64,000 nucleotides of DNA, taken from an uncultured Paracoccus sp. (GTDB lineage Bacteria > Pseudomonadota > Alphaproteobacteria > Rhodobacterales > Rhodobacteraceae). Shown here in pieces: positions 32,639 through 42,289 of this stretch (positions are counted from its first letter, which is position 1; every line of letters starts with the position of its first letter). The translations under genes were made by a program, and so were the position numbers. The stretch spans positions 357,902 through 421,901 of the forward strand of contig NZ_CANMEH010000003.1 of NCBI RefSeq assembly GCF_947496875.1. The letters run 5' to 3'. The notes beneath the pieces were generated by a model. The model was given only the letters and a program-made list of their open reading frames with translations. It did no database searches and had not been told where the DNA came from.

Positions 32639-33436
32639 TCAGGGATCCTCGCCTGCCCCATGCGCCGCCCGCTGTCGTATCTGACCCGCCGGGCGCGGCC
32701 GGGGCCGCGCGATGCCCTCCAGCACCTCCAGCGGGCTGGGTACGGTGACGTGCAGTGCCGGCCCGACCGGCGCGTGAACCTGTTTCGTCAGCTCCACGAT
32801 CAGCACCCCGGCCACCAGGGCCGACGCGATGCGGCTGCCGGTCCGCTCCCACAGCTGAGCGCTCTTCAGCCAGAACCGACGGTCCGAGGGCGGGATGTAA
32901 AGCGCCGGCAACCCACGTTCAAACACGAATCCCGCGGCCCGCGTCTGGGTGTCCAGCTGCCGCCGGGTATAGCTGCGGCCGAATCCGAATGGCGTCGCGT
33001 CGGTCTGGGCCCACAATCCGGCTCGGTTGGGCACCATGATCAGCATGCGTCCCCCTGGGCCGAGCACGCGCCACGCCTCGGCCAGCAGAGCCGCGGGGTG
33101 ATCGGACGTCTCCAGCCCGTGCAGCATGACCATCCGGTCGACGCTGCCGGTATCGAGCGGCCAGGCGGTTTCATCGCACAACGTCGAATGGTTCGGTGCG
33201 CCGCCCGGCCAGGCCATGACCCCCTGCGGCCCGGGCATCAGCGCGATGACCCGCCGCGCAGGTGCCAGATAGGGCCGCAGCAGCGGGGCGGCGAAGCCAA
33301 AGCCCGCCACGGTCATTCCGGTCACCCCGCCGGGCGGCCAGAACGTGCAGAGCCGGTCGCGCAGGATCCGCTGGACGACCCGCCCCAGCGCCCGCTGGTA
33401 ATAGAATCGGCGCAGGTCGATGACGTCATGGTGCAT
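32639..33436 (-). CDS. SAM-dependent methyltransferase (class I)
   Basis: 265 residues from ATG 33436, chosen because the residues MHHDVIDLRRFYYQRALGR form the family start; a frame 30 bases longer exists. The SAM-binding region is degenerate but recognisable (VAGFGFAAPLLRPYL), followed by WPLDTGSVDRMVMLHGLET and EAWRVLGPGGRMLIMVPNR, the post-I and motif III elements. A hydrophobic segment near 215 may attach it to the membrane. Divergent from gloB with about 120 bases between, a pairing commonly seen in this order. Substrate unknown. Confidence 0.85.
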   Translation of the reverse strand: MHHDVIDLRRFYYQRALGRVVQRILRDRLCTFWPPGGVTGMTVAGFGFAAPLLRPYLAPARRVIALMPGPQGVMAWPGGAPNHSTLCDETAWPLDTGSVDRMVMLHGLETSDHPAALLAEAWRVLGPGGRMLIMVPNRAGLWAQTDATPFGFGRSYTRRQLDTQTRAAGFVFERGLPALYIPPSDRRFWLKSAQLWERTGSRIASALVAGVLIVELTKQVHAPVGPALHVTVPSPLEVLEGIARPRPRPAGQIRQRAAHGAGEDP

Positions 33437-33554
33437 GACGACAAGACGCCAGCCCGCCACGCGCACGTCAAGCCGGGCCGGACCATGGAGGCACGGGTTT
33501 GAACCCGCGCCGAGCCTGGACTAGCCTTGCAGGGGGAATGGGAAGGAACAGGAC

Positions 33555-34304
33555 ATGGCCGAACTGGTGACGATCCGCTGCCTCAGCGACAACTATGCCT
33601 ACCTCGTGCACGGGGACGGCGAAACCGCGCTGATCGATGCGCCCGAAGCGGAGCCGATCCTGGCGGAACTGGACCGGCGCGGCTGGGAACTGGACCACGT
33701 CCTTCTGACCCATCACCACGCGGACCACGTCCAGGCAGTGGCGGACATCGTTGCCGCGACCGGCGCCGCGGTGACCGGCAACGCGGCGGATGCCGCCCGG
33801 CTGCCGTCTCTGGACAGGGCGGTGTCCCCGGGCGACGCGTTCGCGATGTGCGGCGATCAGGTGCAGGTGATCGACGTGCCGGGCCACACCGTCGGCCATG
33901 TCGCCTTTCACCTGCCCGGGTCGCGGCTGGTGTTTACCGCCGACAGCCTGATGGCGCTTGGCTGCGGACGCCTTTTCGAAGGTACGGCCGCCCAGATGTG
34001 GGACAGCCTGTCCCGTCTCAACGCCCTTCGGGCTGAAACGATCGTCTGTTCAGGCCATGATTATTGCCGCAGCAATGGCGCTTTTGCGCTGTCGGTCGAC
34101 CCCGACAACCGGGCCCTTCGGGAACGGCTGGACGCCACCGCGGCCGGGCGGCGGGCCTGCTCCCCCTCCACCCTCGCGGACGAGCGGGAGACCAACCCGT
34201 TCCTGCGGGCACCCCTCCTGGCCGCCGGGCTGGGGATGGCGGATGCTGCGCCCGCCGAGGTGTTTGCGCGGCTACGACAGCTGAAGGACGAGTTTCGCGG
34301 TTGA
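33555..34304 (+). CDS. gloB: Hydroxyacylglutathione hydrolase (glyoxalase II)
   Basis: 249 residues. A metallo-beta-lactamase fold with the dinuclear metal site: THHHADH (His53, His55, Asp57, His58), His111 in PGHTVGH, Asp130 in FTADSLM and His168 in CSGHDY. The C-terminal part with NPFLRAPL is the substrate domain. It hydrolyses S-lactoylglutathione to D-lactate and glutathione in methylglyoxal detoxification. The ATG follows AAGGAACAGGAC. Confidence 0.95.
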   Translation: MAELVTIRCLSDNYAYLVHGDGETALIDAPEAEPILAELDRRGWELDHVLLTHHHADHVQAVADIVAATGAAVTGNAADAARLPSLDRAVSPGDAFAMCGDQVQVIDVPGHTVGHVAFHLPGSRLVFTADSLMALGCGRLFEGTAAQMWDSLSRLNALRAETIVCSGHDYCRSNGAFALSVDPDNRALRERLDATAAGRRACSPSTLADERETNPFLRAPLLAAGLGMADAAPAEVFARLRQLKDEFRG

Positions 34305-34497
34305 ACGCAACGGCTGCTTGAAAAACCGCGGCACGCTGATCACATCTGGCTCAACAATGGTCCATTCAGGGGGGCCATCCCTGATTACCCCTTGATCCGT
34401 GGCCAGATCCATTAATTCTTAAATCAATCGTGACAGTCTGGACAGGTGGACCGCAAGATGTGGCCCAGACCGCCAGCCGACTGACAGGAGCCTGCCC

Positions 34498-36819
34498 GTG
34501 CCGACTTTCTCCAACACTCTGGAACAGGCGATCCACGCCGCGCTGTCGCTGGCCAATCAGCACCGCCATGAACTTGCCACGCTGGAACACCTGCTGCTCG
34601 CGCTGACCGACGAACCCGATGCGGTGAAGGTCATGCGCGCCTGCAACGTCGATCTGGACGAACTGCGCCGGATGCTGACGGACTATATAGACGACGACCT
34701 CTCGACGCTGATCACCGATGTGGACGGATCCGAGGCGGTGCCGACGGCCGCGTTCCAGCGGGTGATCCAGCGCGCGGCGATCCACGTCCAGTCGTCGGGC
34801 CGGGCCGAGGTGACCGGTGCCAACGTGCTGGTCGCCATCTTTGCCGAACGCGAATCGAACGCGGCGTTCTTCCTGCAGGAGCTGGAGATGACGCGTTACG
34901 ACGCGGTCAACTTCATCGCCCACGGGGTCGCCAAGAACCCGTCCTTTGCCGAACCGCGCCGCGTGCAGGGCGCGGAGCCGGCAGAGCAGGCAGAAAGCGC
35001 CAACCCCAAGTCCGGAAAGGACGAGACCGCCTTGGCCAAGTACTGTGTCGACCTGAACGAAAAGGCGCAGAAGGGCGACGTCGATCCGCTGATCGGCCGG
35101 GCCGACGAGGTCGAGCGCTGCATACAGGTGCTGTGCCGCCGGCGCAAGAACAACCCGCTTCTGGTGGGTGATCCCGGCGTCGGAAAGACCGCCATCGCCG
35201 AGGGGCTCGCGTTGAAGATCATCCGGGGCGAGACGCCGGATATCCTGGCAGGTGCCACGATCTATTCGCTGGACATGGGGGCGCTGCTGGCCGGCACCCG
35301 CTATCGCGGAGATTTCGAGGAACGGCTGAAGGCCGTCGTCAAGGAACTGGAGGAGCACGAGGACGCCATCCTGTTCATCGACGAGATCCACACCGTGATC
35401 GGCGCCGGCGCGACCTCCGGCGGTGCGATGGATGCATCCAACCTGCTCAAGCCGGCGCTGGCGGGCGGCAAGCTTCGCTGCATGGGATCAACCACCTACA
35501 AGGAGTTCCGCCAGCATTTCGAGAAGGATCGGGCGCTGTCGCGGCGGTTCCAGAAGATCGACGTGAACGAACCCAGCGTGCCCGATGCGATCAAGATCCT
35601 TCAGGGGCTCAAGCCCAGCTTCGAAAAGCACCATGAGCTGCGCTATACCTCCGAGGCGATCCGCACGGCTGTCGAGCTTGCCTCGCGCTACATCAACGAC
35701 CGCAAGCTGCCCGACAGCGCCATCGACGTGATCGACGAGGCCGGGGCCGCCCAGCATCTTGTGGCCGAAAGCAAGCGCCGCAAGACGATCGGCACCCGCG
35801 AGATCGAGGCCGTCGTGGCCAAGATCGCGAGGATCCCGCCGAAAAGCGTCAGCAAGGACGACGCCGAGGTGCTGCGCGATCTGGAAAAGACGCTCAAGCG
35901 GCTGGTGTTCGGACAGGACAAGGCGATCGAGGCGCTGGCCTCGTCCATCAAGCTGGCCCGTGCTGGCCTGCGCGAACCGGAAAAGCCGATCGGCAACTAT
36001 CTGTTCGCCGGTCCGACCGGCGTCGGCAAGACCGAGGTCGCCAAGCAGCTCGCCAGCACCCTGGGTGTCGAGATGCTGCGCTTCGACATGTCGGAATACA
36101 TGGAAAAGCACGCGGTCAGCCGGCTGATCGGGGCCCCGCCCGGCTATGTCGGCTTCGACCAGGGCGGGTTGCTGACCGACGGCGTCGACCAGCATCCGCA
36201 TTCCGTCCTGCTGCTCGACGAGATCGAGAAGGCCCATCCGGATGTGTTCAACATCCTGCTGCAGGTGATGGATCACGGCAAGCTGACCGACCACAACGGC
36301 AAGCAGGTCGACTTTCGCAACGTGATCCTGATCATGACGTCGAACGCGGGCGCCGTGGACCAGGCCCGTGCCGCGATCGGCTTCGGCCGTGAGCGCCGCG
36401 AGGGCGAGGACAAGGAGGCCATCGAGCGAACCTTCACGCCCGAGTTCCGCAACCGGCTGGACGCGATCATCAGCTTTGCGCCGCTGCCGCGCGAGGTCAT
36501 CGTGCAGGTCGTCGAAAAGTTCATCCTGCAACTGGAAGCGCAGCTGATGGACCGGGGCGTCCACATCGACCTGACCGAGGAGGCCGCCGCGTGGCTCGCC
36601 GACAAGGGCTATGACGACAAGATGGGCGCGCGACCGCTGGCCCGGGTCATCCAGGAGCACATTAAGAAGCCGCTGGCCGAGGAACTGCTGTTCGGCCGGC
36701 TGGCCAAGGGCGGCGTGGTCCGGGTCCGGATCGAGGACGACAAGCCCGTCTTCGACATCTCGGGCCCCGACACGCCGCGCCTGACCAAGGAAACGCCACC
36801 GCTGCTGACGGCGGACTGA
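34498..36819 (+). CDS. clpA: ATP-dependent Clp protease ATP-binding subunit ClpA
   Basis: 773 residues with a GTG start behind a clear AGGAG site. The N-domain (1-145) begins with [24 protein letters not shown]-1 has Walker A GDPGVGKT at 224-231; AAA-2 has GPTGVGKT at 505-512. The IGF tripeptide that docks on ClpP is in AAIGFGRER. ClpA unfolds substrates, including N-end-rule proteins delivered by ClpS, and feeds them to ClpP. clpS, which often sits directly upstream, is not here: the 193 bases before it hold no open frame of that kind. Confidence 0.96.
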   Translation: MPTFSNTLEQAIHAALSLANQHRHELATLEHLLLALTDEPDAVKVMRACNVDLDELRRMLTDYIDDDLSTLITDVDGSEAVPTAAFQRVIQRAAIHVQSSGRAEVTGANVLVAIFAERESNAAFFLQELEMTRYDAVNFIAHGVAKNPSFAEPRRVQGAEPAEQAESANPKSGKDETALAKYCVDLNEKAQKGDVDPLIGRADEVERCIQVLCRRRKNNPLLVGDPGVGKTAIAEGLALKIIRGETPDILAGATIYSLDMGALLAGTRYRGDFEERLKAVVKELEEHEDAILFIDEIHTVIGAGATSGGAMDASNLLKPALAGGKLRCMGSTTYKEFRQHFEKDRALSRRFQKIDVNEPSVPDAIKILQGLKPSFEKHHELRYTSEAIRTAVELASRYINDRKLPDSAIDVIDEAGAAQHLVAESKRRKTIGTREIEAVVAKIARIPPKSVSKDDAEVLRDLEKTLKRLVFGQDKAIEALASSIKLARAGLREPEKPIGNYLFAGPTGVGKTEVAKQLASTLGVEMLRFDMSEYMEKHAVSRLIGAPPGYVGFDQGGLLTDGVDQHPHSVLLLDEIEKAHPDVFNILLQVMDHGKLTDHNGKQVDFRNVILIMTSNAGAVDQARAAIGFGRERREGEDKEAIERTFTPEFRNRLDAIISFAPLPREVIVQVVEKFILQLEAQLMDRGVHIDLTEEAAAWLADKGYDDKMGARPLARVIQEHIKKPLAEELLFGRLAKGGVVRVRIEDDKPVFDISGPDTPRLTKETPPLLTAD

Positions 36820-36841
36820 TCAGAGCGGCTGCGCGACAGAA

Positions 36842-36868
36842 GGCCCGGGGCCGCCAAGGTCCCGGGCC
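36842..36868 (+). terminator. Hairpin after clpA, possible terminator
   Basis: A perfect 8-bp stem (GGCCCGGG with CCCGGGCC) and an 11-base loop, 22 bases after the clpA stop. There is no T run, so it may be Rho-assisted or only an mRNA 3' structure. Confidence 0.4.
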
Positions 36869-37033
36869 ACTCCGCCATCATGATTCCCGCCATCGGACGC
36901 CACTCGATCAGCTGGACCCGGGCGTGTGGCTGCGGCACTGTTGTTCGATGCCGTTCCCCCGGGGCTTCCACATCGCCGTCACAGGACTATGGTCTGCTGA
37001 GCGCGCAACCCTGCTGCGACACCTGAGGCCCCG

Positions 37034-37984
37034 ATGTCCGATAGATCACCATCGAAGCCCGTCCCGTCCGGCCCTCAGCCTGCGACCAGCCGCGCGGACT
37101 GGCTGGAAAACGAACTGGCACAGACCCTGGACGAAGAAATCGAGCTGGAACTCGAGGACGCCGCACTATCCGAGGCGATCGGCAAGGTCTATCGCAAGTC
37201 GCGCCCTGATCAGATGGATCGGACGGTCTATTTCCGCGAGTTGCTGCGCGTGCAGGCCGAGCTGATCAAGCTGCAGGACTGGGTCGCGCACCACAAGGAA
37301 AAGGTCGTCGTCGTCTTCGAAGGCCGGGACAGTGCCGGCAAGGGTGGGGTGATCAAGCGGATCAACCAGCGGCTCGACCCCCGTGTGGTGCGGACCGTCG
37401 CGCTTCCCGCCCCCTCCGACCGGGAAAAGACGCAATGGTATTTCCAGCGCTACGTCCCGCATCTGCCCGCGGGCGGCGAGATCGTGCTGTTCGACCGCAG
37501 CTGGTACAACCGCGCCGGCGTCGAGCGCGTGATGGGGTTCGCCAGCGAGGATGAGGTCGAGCAGTTCTTCCAAGACGTGCCCGAGTTCGAACGCATGCTG
37601 GTGCGGTCGGGCATCCGCCTGGTGAAATACTGGTTCTCCGTCACGGACGAGGAACAGCAGGTCCGCTTTCTGCTGCGCATCCACGATCCGCTGAAACAGT
37701 GGAAGCTGTCGCCGATGGACCTGCAGTCCCGCGTCCGGTGGGAGGCCTATACCAAGGCCAAGGAGGAGATGTTCGAGCGCACCAACATCGCCGAGGCGCC
37801 CTGGTACATCGTCCCCGGCAACGACAAGCGCCGGGCGCGGCTGAACTGCATCGACCATCTGCTGGGCCTGATTCCCTACACGGAGGTGCCGCACGAGGAA
37901 ATCGAGCTGCCCGACCGCGTGTTCAACCCGGACTATGAGCGGGAGGTGCTGCCCCGCGACCTGTACGTGCCGGAACGCTACTGA
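37034..37984 (+). CDS. ppk2: Polyphosphate kinase 2
   Basis: 316 residues. After a disordered acidic N-terminal 60 residues comes the PPK2 kinase core: Walker A VFEGRDSAGKGGVIKR (97-105), the lid-side ALPAPSDREKTQWYFQRY, Walker B VLFDRSWYNRAGVERVMGF with Asp154, and the C-terminal SPMDLQSRVRWEAYT. PPK2 uses polyphosphate to phosphorylate nucleoside mono- or diphosphates (or the reverse). The single-domain length and motifs fit class I/III; the class cannot be settled by eye. Monocistronic or linked to the DUF1330 gene 22 bases later. Confidence 0.93.
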   Translation: MSDRSPSKPVPSGPQPATSRADWLENELAQTLDEEIELELEDAALSEAIGKVYRKSRPDQMDRTVYFRELLRVQAELIKLQDWVAHHKEKVVVVFEGRDSAGKGGVIKRINQRLDPRVVRTVALPAPSDREKTQWYFQRYVPHLPAGGEIVLFDRSWYNRAGVERVMGFASEDEVEQFFQDVPEFERMLVRSGIRLVKYWFSVTDEEQQVRFLLRIHDPLKQWKLSPMDLQSRVRWEAYTKAKEEMFERTNIAEAPWYIVPGNDKRRARLNCIDHLLGLIPYTEVPHEEIELPDRVFNPDYEREVLPRDLYVPERY

Positions 37985-38006
37985 TCCCAGACAAACCGGA
38001 GCCATC

Positions 38007-38306
38007 ATGACGAAAGCTTATTGGGTCGGCCATGTGCAGGTCGACGACCCCGCCGCCTACGAAGCCTATCGCCGCGCCAATGCCGAGGCGTTTCGACAGT
38101 TCGGCGCTCGCTTCCTGGTGCGCGGCGGCGCCCAGACGGTGGTCGAGGGCAATCTGCGCCCCCGCTGCGTGGTCATCGAGTTCCGCGATCTTGCCACCGC
38201 CCGCGCCTGCTATGACAGCCCCGAGTATCAGGCGGCCAAGGCGCTGCGCGATCCCGCCGCCGTTGCCGACATCGCCATCGTGGAAGGCTGGGACGAACAA
38301 CCATAA
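38007..38306 (+). CDS. DUF1330 domain protein
   Basis: 99 residues, an alpha/beta ferredoxin-like (dimeric barrel) protein. Features are TKAYWVGHVQVDDPAAYEAY, FLVRGGAQTVVEG, VVIEFRDLATARACYDSPEYQ and the ending IVEGWDEQP, all typical of DUF1330. Start ATG 38007 with GGAG 6 bases upstream. Family function is unknown. It follows ppk2 closely and may be cotranscribed. Confidence 0.88.
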   Translation: MTKAYWVGHVQVDDPAAYEAYRRANAEAFRQFGARFLVRGGAQTVVEGNLRPRCVVIEFRDLATARACYDSPEYQAAKALRDPAAVADIAIVEGWDEQP

Positions 38307-38366
38307 ATCAGTCGGTTGCCGCACTTATGTCCTTGTGCGGATGAGGGGGCTTTCTATGATGCCTCT

Positions 38367-38822
38367 ATGTTCCGCAGTCTGTTGTCACGCCTGTTCACCG
38401 ACGAAACCGACCAGTCGCCGCTGGCGGCCGACGACGCGGATGTGGCGGTCGCCGCGCTGCTCGTGCGCCTCGCGCGTTCGGACGATCGGTACAGCGATAC
38501 CGAGCGTCGCCGGATCGACAAGATCCTCATGCAGCGCCACCATCTGAACGCCGAGAACTCGGCAGAGTACCGCGCCGCGGCCGAGATGATAGAGGCCGAG
38601 GCCCCGGATACCGTGCGCTTCACGCGCCTGATCAAGGCGCGCGTGCCGCTGGAAAACCGGGTCGGAATCATCTCGTCGATGTGGGAGGTGGCGTATGCCG
38701 ACGGGGATCGCAGCGCGTCAGAGGATGCGATGATCCGTCTGGCCGCGAACCTGCTGGGGGTAACGGATCGGGAATCTGCCGTGGCCCGGCAGGAGGTCGA
38801 GGAAAGCCAGCTTCCCGACTGA
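38367..38822 (+). CDS. TerB-like tellurite resistance domain protein
   Basis: 151 residues. An all-alpha TerB-type fold with conserved acidic metal-binding pattern: VRLARSDDRYSDTERRRIDKIL near 35 and SSMWEVAYADGDRSASEDAMIRLAANLLG near 105. The COG4103-like version of this domain is common in proteobacteria without other ter genes and has no settled role. ATG 38367 is chosen as it gives the usual MFxxLLxRLF start; no strong ribosome site is seen. Confidence 0.83.
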   Translation: MFRSLLSRLFTDETDQSPLAADDADVAVAALLVRLARSDDRYSDTERRRIDKILMQRHHLNAENSAEYRAAAEMIEAEAPDTVRFTRLIKARVPLENRVGIISSMWEVAYADGDRSASEDAMIRLAANLLGVTDRESAVARQEVEESQLPD

Positions 38823-38904
38823 TGCGCGGCAGCCCTGCCCTCGGCGGCCGCGCCGCCATCATTGCGTTGCAATCGGCGCTGGAATCACGCCACATGGCGT
38901 GCAG

Positions 38905-39711
38905 ATGAGCCGCCAGACCCACCCGACCGATCAGGTGAACGGTACCGTTCCAGTCATCGAGATCCGCGACCTGCACAAGGCCTATGGGCGGTTGCAGGTG
39001 CTGCGCGGTGTGTCCCTGCGGGCACCGCGGGGGCATGTCGTGACGCTGATCGGCTCGTCCGGATCTGGGAAATCGACCCTGCTGCGCTGCTGCAATCTCC
39101 TGGAGACCAGTCAGGCCGGTGACGTGATTTTCGAGGGCGAACCGGTCCGCTGGGCGGGAGACGGCGCCGCGCGCCATCCGGCGGATCGCGCCCAGATGCG
39201 TCGCATCCGCACCAATCTCGCGATGGTGTTCCAGCAGTTCAACCTGTGGTCCCACCTGACGATCCTGCAGAACGTCATGGAGGCGCCGGTCACCGTGCTG
39301 CGCCAGGATCGCAACGAGGTCGAGCGGCGCGCGCGCGTGCTGCTGGACAAGGTGGGGATCGGGGACAAGGCGGATGCATGGCCGGCGCAGCTGTCCGGCG
39401 GGCAGCAGCAGCGTGCTGCCATTGCCCGGGCCCTGTGCATGGAACCGCGGGCGCTGCTGTTCGACGAACCCACCAGCGCGCTCGACCCGGAACTGCAGCA
39501 GGAGGTCGTCCGGGTGATCAAGGATCTTGCCCGCGAACACCGAACGATGATCCTGGTGACCCACGACATGCGCCTGGCCGCCGACGTCAGCGACCATGTC
39601 GTCTTCCTGCACGAAGGCCGGGTCGAGGAAGAGGGCACGCCAGACCAGATCTTTCGCGCGCCCCGGACCGACCGGCTGCGCCAATTCCTCAGCGCCACGA
39701 TGGTGGCCTGA
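38905..39711 (+). CDS. Polar amino acid ABC transporter ATP-binding protein (HisP type)
   Basis: 268 residues. Walker A GSSGSGKS, Q-loop in FQQFNLWSHLT, signature LSGGQQQR, Walker B LLFDEPTSALD and H-loop VTHDM are all intact. The specific features (FQQFNLW, TILQNVMEAPVTVL) place it with HisP/AotP-like ATPases for basic amino acids and opines. The start may be ATG 38905 or GTG 38899. First gene of a five-gene operon: ATPase, binding protein, two permeases, glutamine-synthetase-like ligase. Confidence 0.93.
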   Translation: MSRQTHPTDQVNGTVPVIEIRDLHKAYGRLQVLRGVSLRAPRGHVVTLIGSSGSGKSTLLRCCNLLETSQAGDVIFEGEPVRWAGDGAARHPADRAQMRRIRTNLAMVFQQFNLWSHLTILQNVMEAPVTVLRQDRNEVERRARVLLDKVGIGDKADAWPAQLSGGQQQRAAIARALCMEPRALLFDEPTSALDPELQQEVVRVIKDLAREHRTMILVTHDMRLAADVSDHVVFLHEGRVEEEGTPDQIFRAPRTDRLRQFLSATMVA

Positions 39712-39740
39712 CAAGACCAATCGAACAACGGGAGACTGCC

Positions 39741-40526
39741 ATGAAATCCATAGTTCTTGCCACGGCGCTGGTGCTGGCCGCTGGCGCCGGACTTGCCGAC
39801 ACGATCCGCATGGGCACCGAAGGGGCCTATCCCCCCTACAACTTCGTCAACGACAAGGGCGATCTGGACGGATTCGAAATCGAGCTGGGCAACGAACTCT
39901 GCAAGCGGATCGAGGCGGACTGCACCTGGGTCAAGAACGACTGGGATTCGATCATTCCGAACCTCGTCTCGTCGAACTACGACACGATCATCGCGGGGAT
40001 GAACATCTCGGACGAGCGGCGGGAGGCGATCGAGTTCTCGGTCCCCTACACCCCGCCGCCGCCGTCCGCCTACATGGCCCTGACCCCCGACGCCCCGATC
40101 GACGGGGTGGTCGCGGCGCAGACCGGCACCATCCAGGCCTCGCACGTGGCCGACAGCGGCGCGCAACTGCTGGAATTCGCGACCGGCGAGGAAACGATCG
40201 ATGCGGTCCGCAACGGCGAGGCCGAGGCGGTGTTTGCCGACCGCGACTTCCTTGCCCCCTTCGTCGAGGATTCGAACGGTGAACTGGTCTGGGTCGAGGG
40301 TCACGAGGACGTGCCGCTGGGAGAGGGTCTGGGGATCGGCCTGCGCAAGTCGGACACCGAGTTGAAGGCGCGTTTCGATGAGGCGATCGGGGACATGATC
40401 GCGGACGGTTCGCTGAACGAGATGATCGTCAAGTGGTTCGGCCCAGACGCCAAGACCTTTGCCGCGAACGCGACGAGTGCCGGCAGCACTGCGGCGGCCG
40501 ACGCCCCCGCCCCGGCATCGAACTGA
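39741..40526 (+). CDS. ABC transporter substrate-binding protein (polar amino acid type)
   Basis: 261 residues. A signal peptide ends near residue 19 (AGAGLADT). The mature part is a SBP_bac_3 periplasmic domain: IRMGTEGAYPPYNFVND, LDGFEIELGNELCKRIEADC, WDSIIPNLVSSNYDTIIAGM, then EFSVPYTPPPPSAYMAL, and VPLGEGLGIGLRKSD. The Ala/Pro-rich C-terminal tail is unusual but probably only a linker. Ligand is likely a basic amino acid or amine by operon context. ATG after GGGAG. Confidence 0.93.
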   Translation: MKSIVLATALVLAAGAGLADTIRMGTEGAYPPYNFVNDKGDLDGFEIELGNELCKRIEADCTWVKNDWDSIIPNLVSSNYDTIIAGMNISDERREAIEFSVPYTPPPPSAYMALTPDAPIDGVVAAQTGTIQASHVADSGAQLLEFATGEETIDAVRNGEAEAVFADRDFLAPFVEDSNGELVWVEGHEDVPLGEGLGIGLRKSDTELKARFDEAIGDMIADGSLNEMIVKWFGPDAKTFAANATSAGSTAAADAPAPASN

Positions 40527-40580
40527 TCCCACTTTGCCGCGGGGTCGTGCCGCGTGCGGCGCGGCCCCGCGCCCGATCCG

Positions 40581-41462
40581 ATGTTTGCGAGCTGTAGCGA
40601 TCCTGCCGCCCTGAACGGGCTTGCCTGGCTGATGTGCTATCTCACATCGGGCAAGCATCTGCTGTTCTACGCCTCGTTCGGGACGGTCATCCTGTTGCTG
40701 GTTGTGACCGCGCCGCTGGCGCTGCTCTTCGGATTCGGGGGCGCGCTGGCAGCCCGGTCGCGGATCACGCCGCTACGCTGGTTCGGCCGCATCTATACGG
40801 CGATGGTTCGCGGCGTGTCGGACATCGTGTTCTTTCTGTTCGTGCCGATCGCCATGGACCAGGGGCTGGAATGGCTGCGCAGCCGCGTCTTCTGCGACCC
40901 TTCGGTGCCGGTGCGCCAGGGCAATGAATTCGTGGTCTGCGCCGCCGCCAAGCTGCCGCTGGCCACCGCGCCGCAGTGGGTTCATCAGGCCTATGGCCTC
41001 TCGCTCGCCGTCGCGGCGTTCGCCGTCGTGTTCGGCGCCTTTGCCGCCAATGTCCTTCACGGTGCGATGACGGCGGTGCCACGCGCCCAACTGGAAACCG
41101 CCGAAGCCTATGGCATGACCGACCGGCAGATCGCCCGACGCATCCTGATCCCGCAGATGTGGACCTTTGCGCTGCCGGGCCTGTCGAATCTGTGGATGAT
41201 CCTGATCAAGGCGACGCCGCTGCTGTTTCTGCTGGGCGTCGAGGACATCGTCTACTGGGCGCGTGAACTGGGCGGATCCAAGATCTCGACCTACGCTTAC
41301 CCGCATCCGGACTGGCGACTGTGGTATTTCCTCGCAATTCTCGCATTCTACCTGGCCCTCACCTGGCTGTCGCAACGGGTGTTCGACCGCCTGACGACCC
41401 GGTTTTCGCGCGGCCAGGCGACCGCCGCCGGCGAGGCGCTGCGCTACCAGGTGGCGCCGTGA
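40581..41462 (+). CDS. ABC transporter permease, first subunit (HisQ/M type)
   Basis: 293 residues from ATG 40581; a GTG at 40554 would add nine residues. About five to six membrane spans. The EAA loop is LETAEAYGMTDRQIARRILIPQMW, which contacts the ATPase. A conserved pair of Cys-containing loops (CDPSVPVRQGNEFVVCAA) sits in an extracytoplasmic loop after span 3 and looks specific to this subfamily. Coupled to the second permease by a GTGA overlap. Confidence 0.9.
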   Translation: MFASCSDPAALNGLAWLMCYLTSGKHLLFYASFGTVILLLVVTAPLALLFGFGGALAARSRITPLRWFGRIYTAMVRGVSDIVFFLFVPIAMDQGLEWLRSRVFCDPSVPVRQGNEFVVCAAAKLPLATAPQWVHQAYGLSLAVAAFAVVFGAFAANVLHGAMTAVPRAQLETAEAYGMTDRQIARRILIPQMWTFALPGLSNLWMILIKATPLLFLLGVEDIVYWARELGGSKISTYAYPHPDWRLWYFLAILAFYLALTWLSQRVFDRLTTRFSRGQATAAGEALRYQVAP

Positions 41463-42286
41463 ACGAATGTCTGCAGGAAATTGCTGATTTCGGGCTGCGG
41501 TCGATCGGGATTGGCACGCTGACCCTGCCCCGCACGGACCTTACCCTGTGCCGGCAGATGACGCTGATCGGATCGGGGCTGATCTGGAACGTGTATTTCG
41601 CCGTCCTCGCACTTGCTATCGGCTTTGTCTTGGCAACAGGTCTGGCGGTGGCCAAGGCCAGCCGCAACCCGCTGCTGCGCCGCCCGGCCGAGGCCTTCGT
41701 CTTCGTGTTTCGGGGCAGCCCGCTGTTCATCCAGTTCTTCATCGCCTACCAGGCGTTCGTCCTGCTGCCGCGGGGCGGAATCGAACTGCTGGGGGTGACG
41801 GTCTCCACCAGCTGGCTGACCAAGGCCTGGGCCGGCGCCCTGATCGTGCTGATCCTGAACACCACCGCCTATTCGGCGGAGATCTTCCACGGCGCGCTGC
41901 GCAACGTCCCCCGCGGTGATCTGGAGGCGGCCGACGCCTACGGCTTGGCGGGCTGGACCCGGTTTCGCCGGATCGTCTGGCCAACGACGTTGCGCCTTGC
42001 ATGGCCGGCCTACACGAACGAGGCGATCTTTCTGTTTCACGCGACGACGCTGGTGTTCTTTTCAGGGTTTCCGGCCTTCCGCCAGCAGGGCGACGCGCTC
42101 TATTATGCCAGCTTCATCGCGGACAGGACCTTCAACCCCTTCGTCGCGTACCCGATCGTCGCGGGTTACTTCATCATCCTGACCCTTGCCCTGATTGGGT
42201 TCTTCGGGGTCATCAACCGGCGGCTCAACCGGCACCTGCCGGGGGCGGCGCAGCGGCTGCGCTACCGGCCGAACGTGATCAGGTGA
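41459..42286 (+). CDS. ABC transporter permease, second subunit (HisM/Q type)
   Basis: 275 residues, starting with GTG that overlaps the previous stop (GTGA). The EAA loop reads LEAADAYGLAGWTRFRRIVWPTTLR; VFRGSPLFIQFFIAYQ is the typical HisM-type span. About five membrane segments. It completes the importer with the first permease. Its stop lies 3 bases before the ATG of the ligase gene. Confidence 0.9.
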   Translation: MNECLQEIADFGLRSIGIGTLTLPRTDLTLCRQMTLIGSGLIWNVYFAVLALAIGFVLATGLAVAKASRNPLLRRPAEAFVFVFRGSPLFIQFFIAYQAFVLLPRGGIELLGVTVSTSWLTKAWAGALIVLILNTTAYSAEIFHGALRNVPRGDLEAADAYGLAGWTRFRRIVWPTTLRLAWPAYTNEAIFLFHATTLVFFSGFPAFRQQGDALYYASFIADRTFNPFVAYPIVAGYFIILTLALIGFFGVINRRLNRHLPGAAQRLRYRPNVIR

Positions 42287-42289
42287 GAC

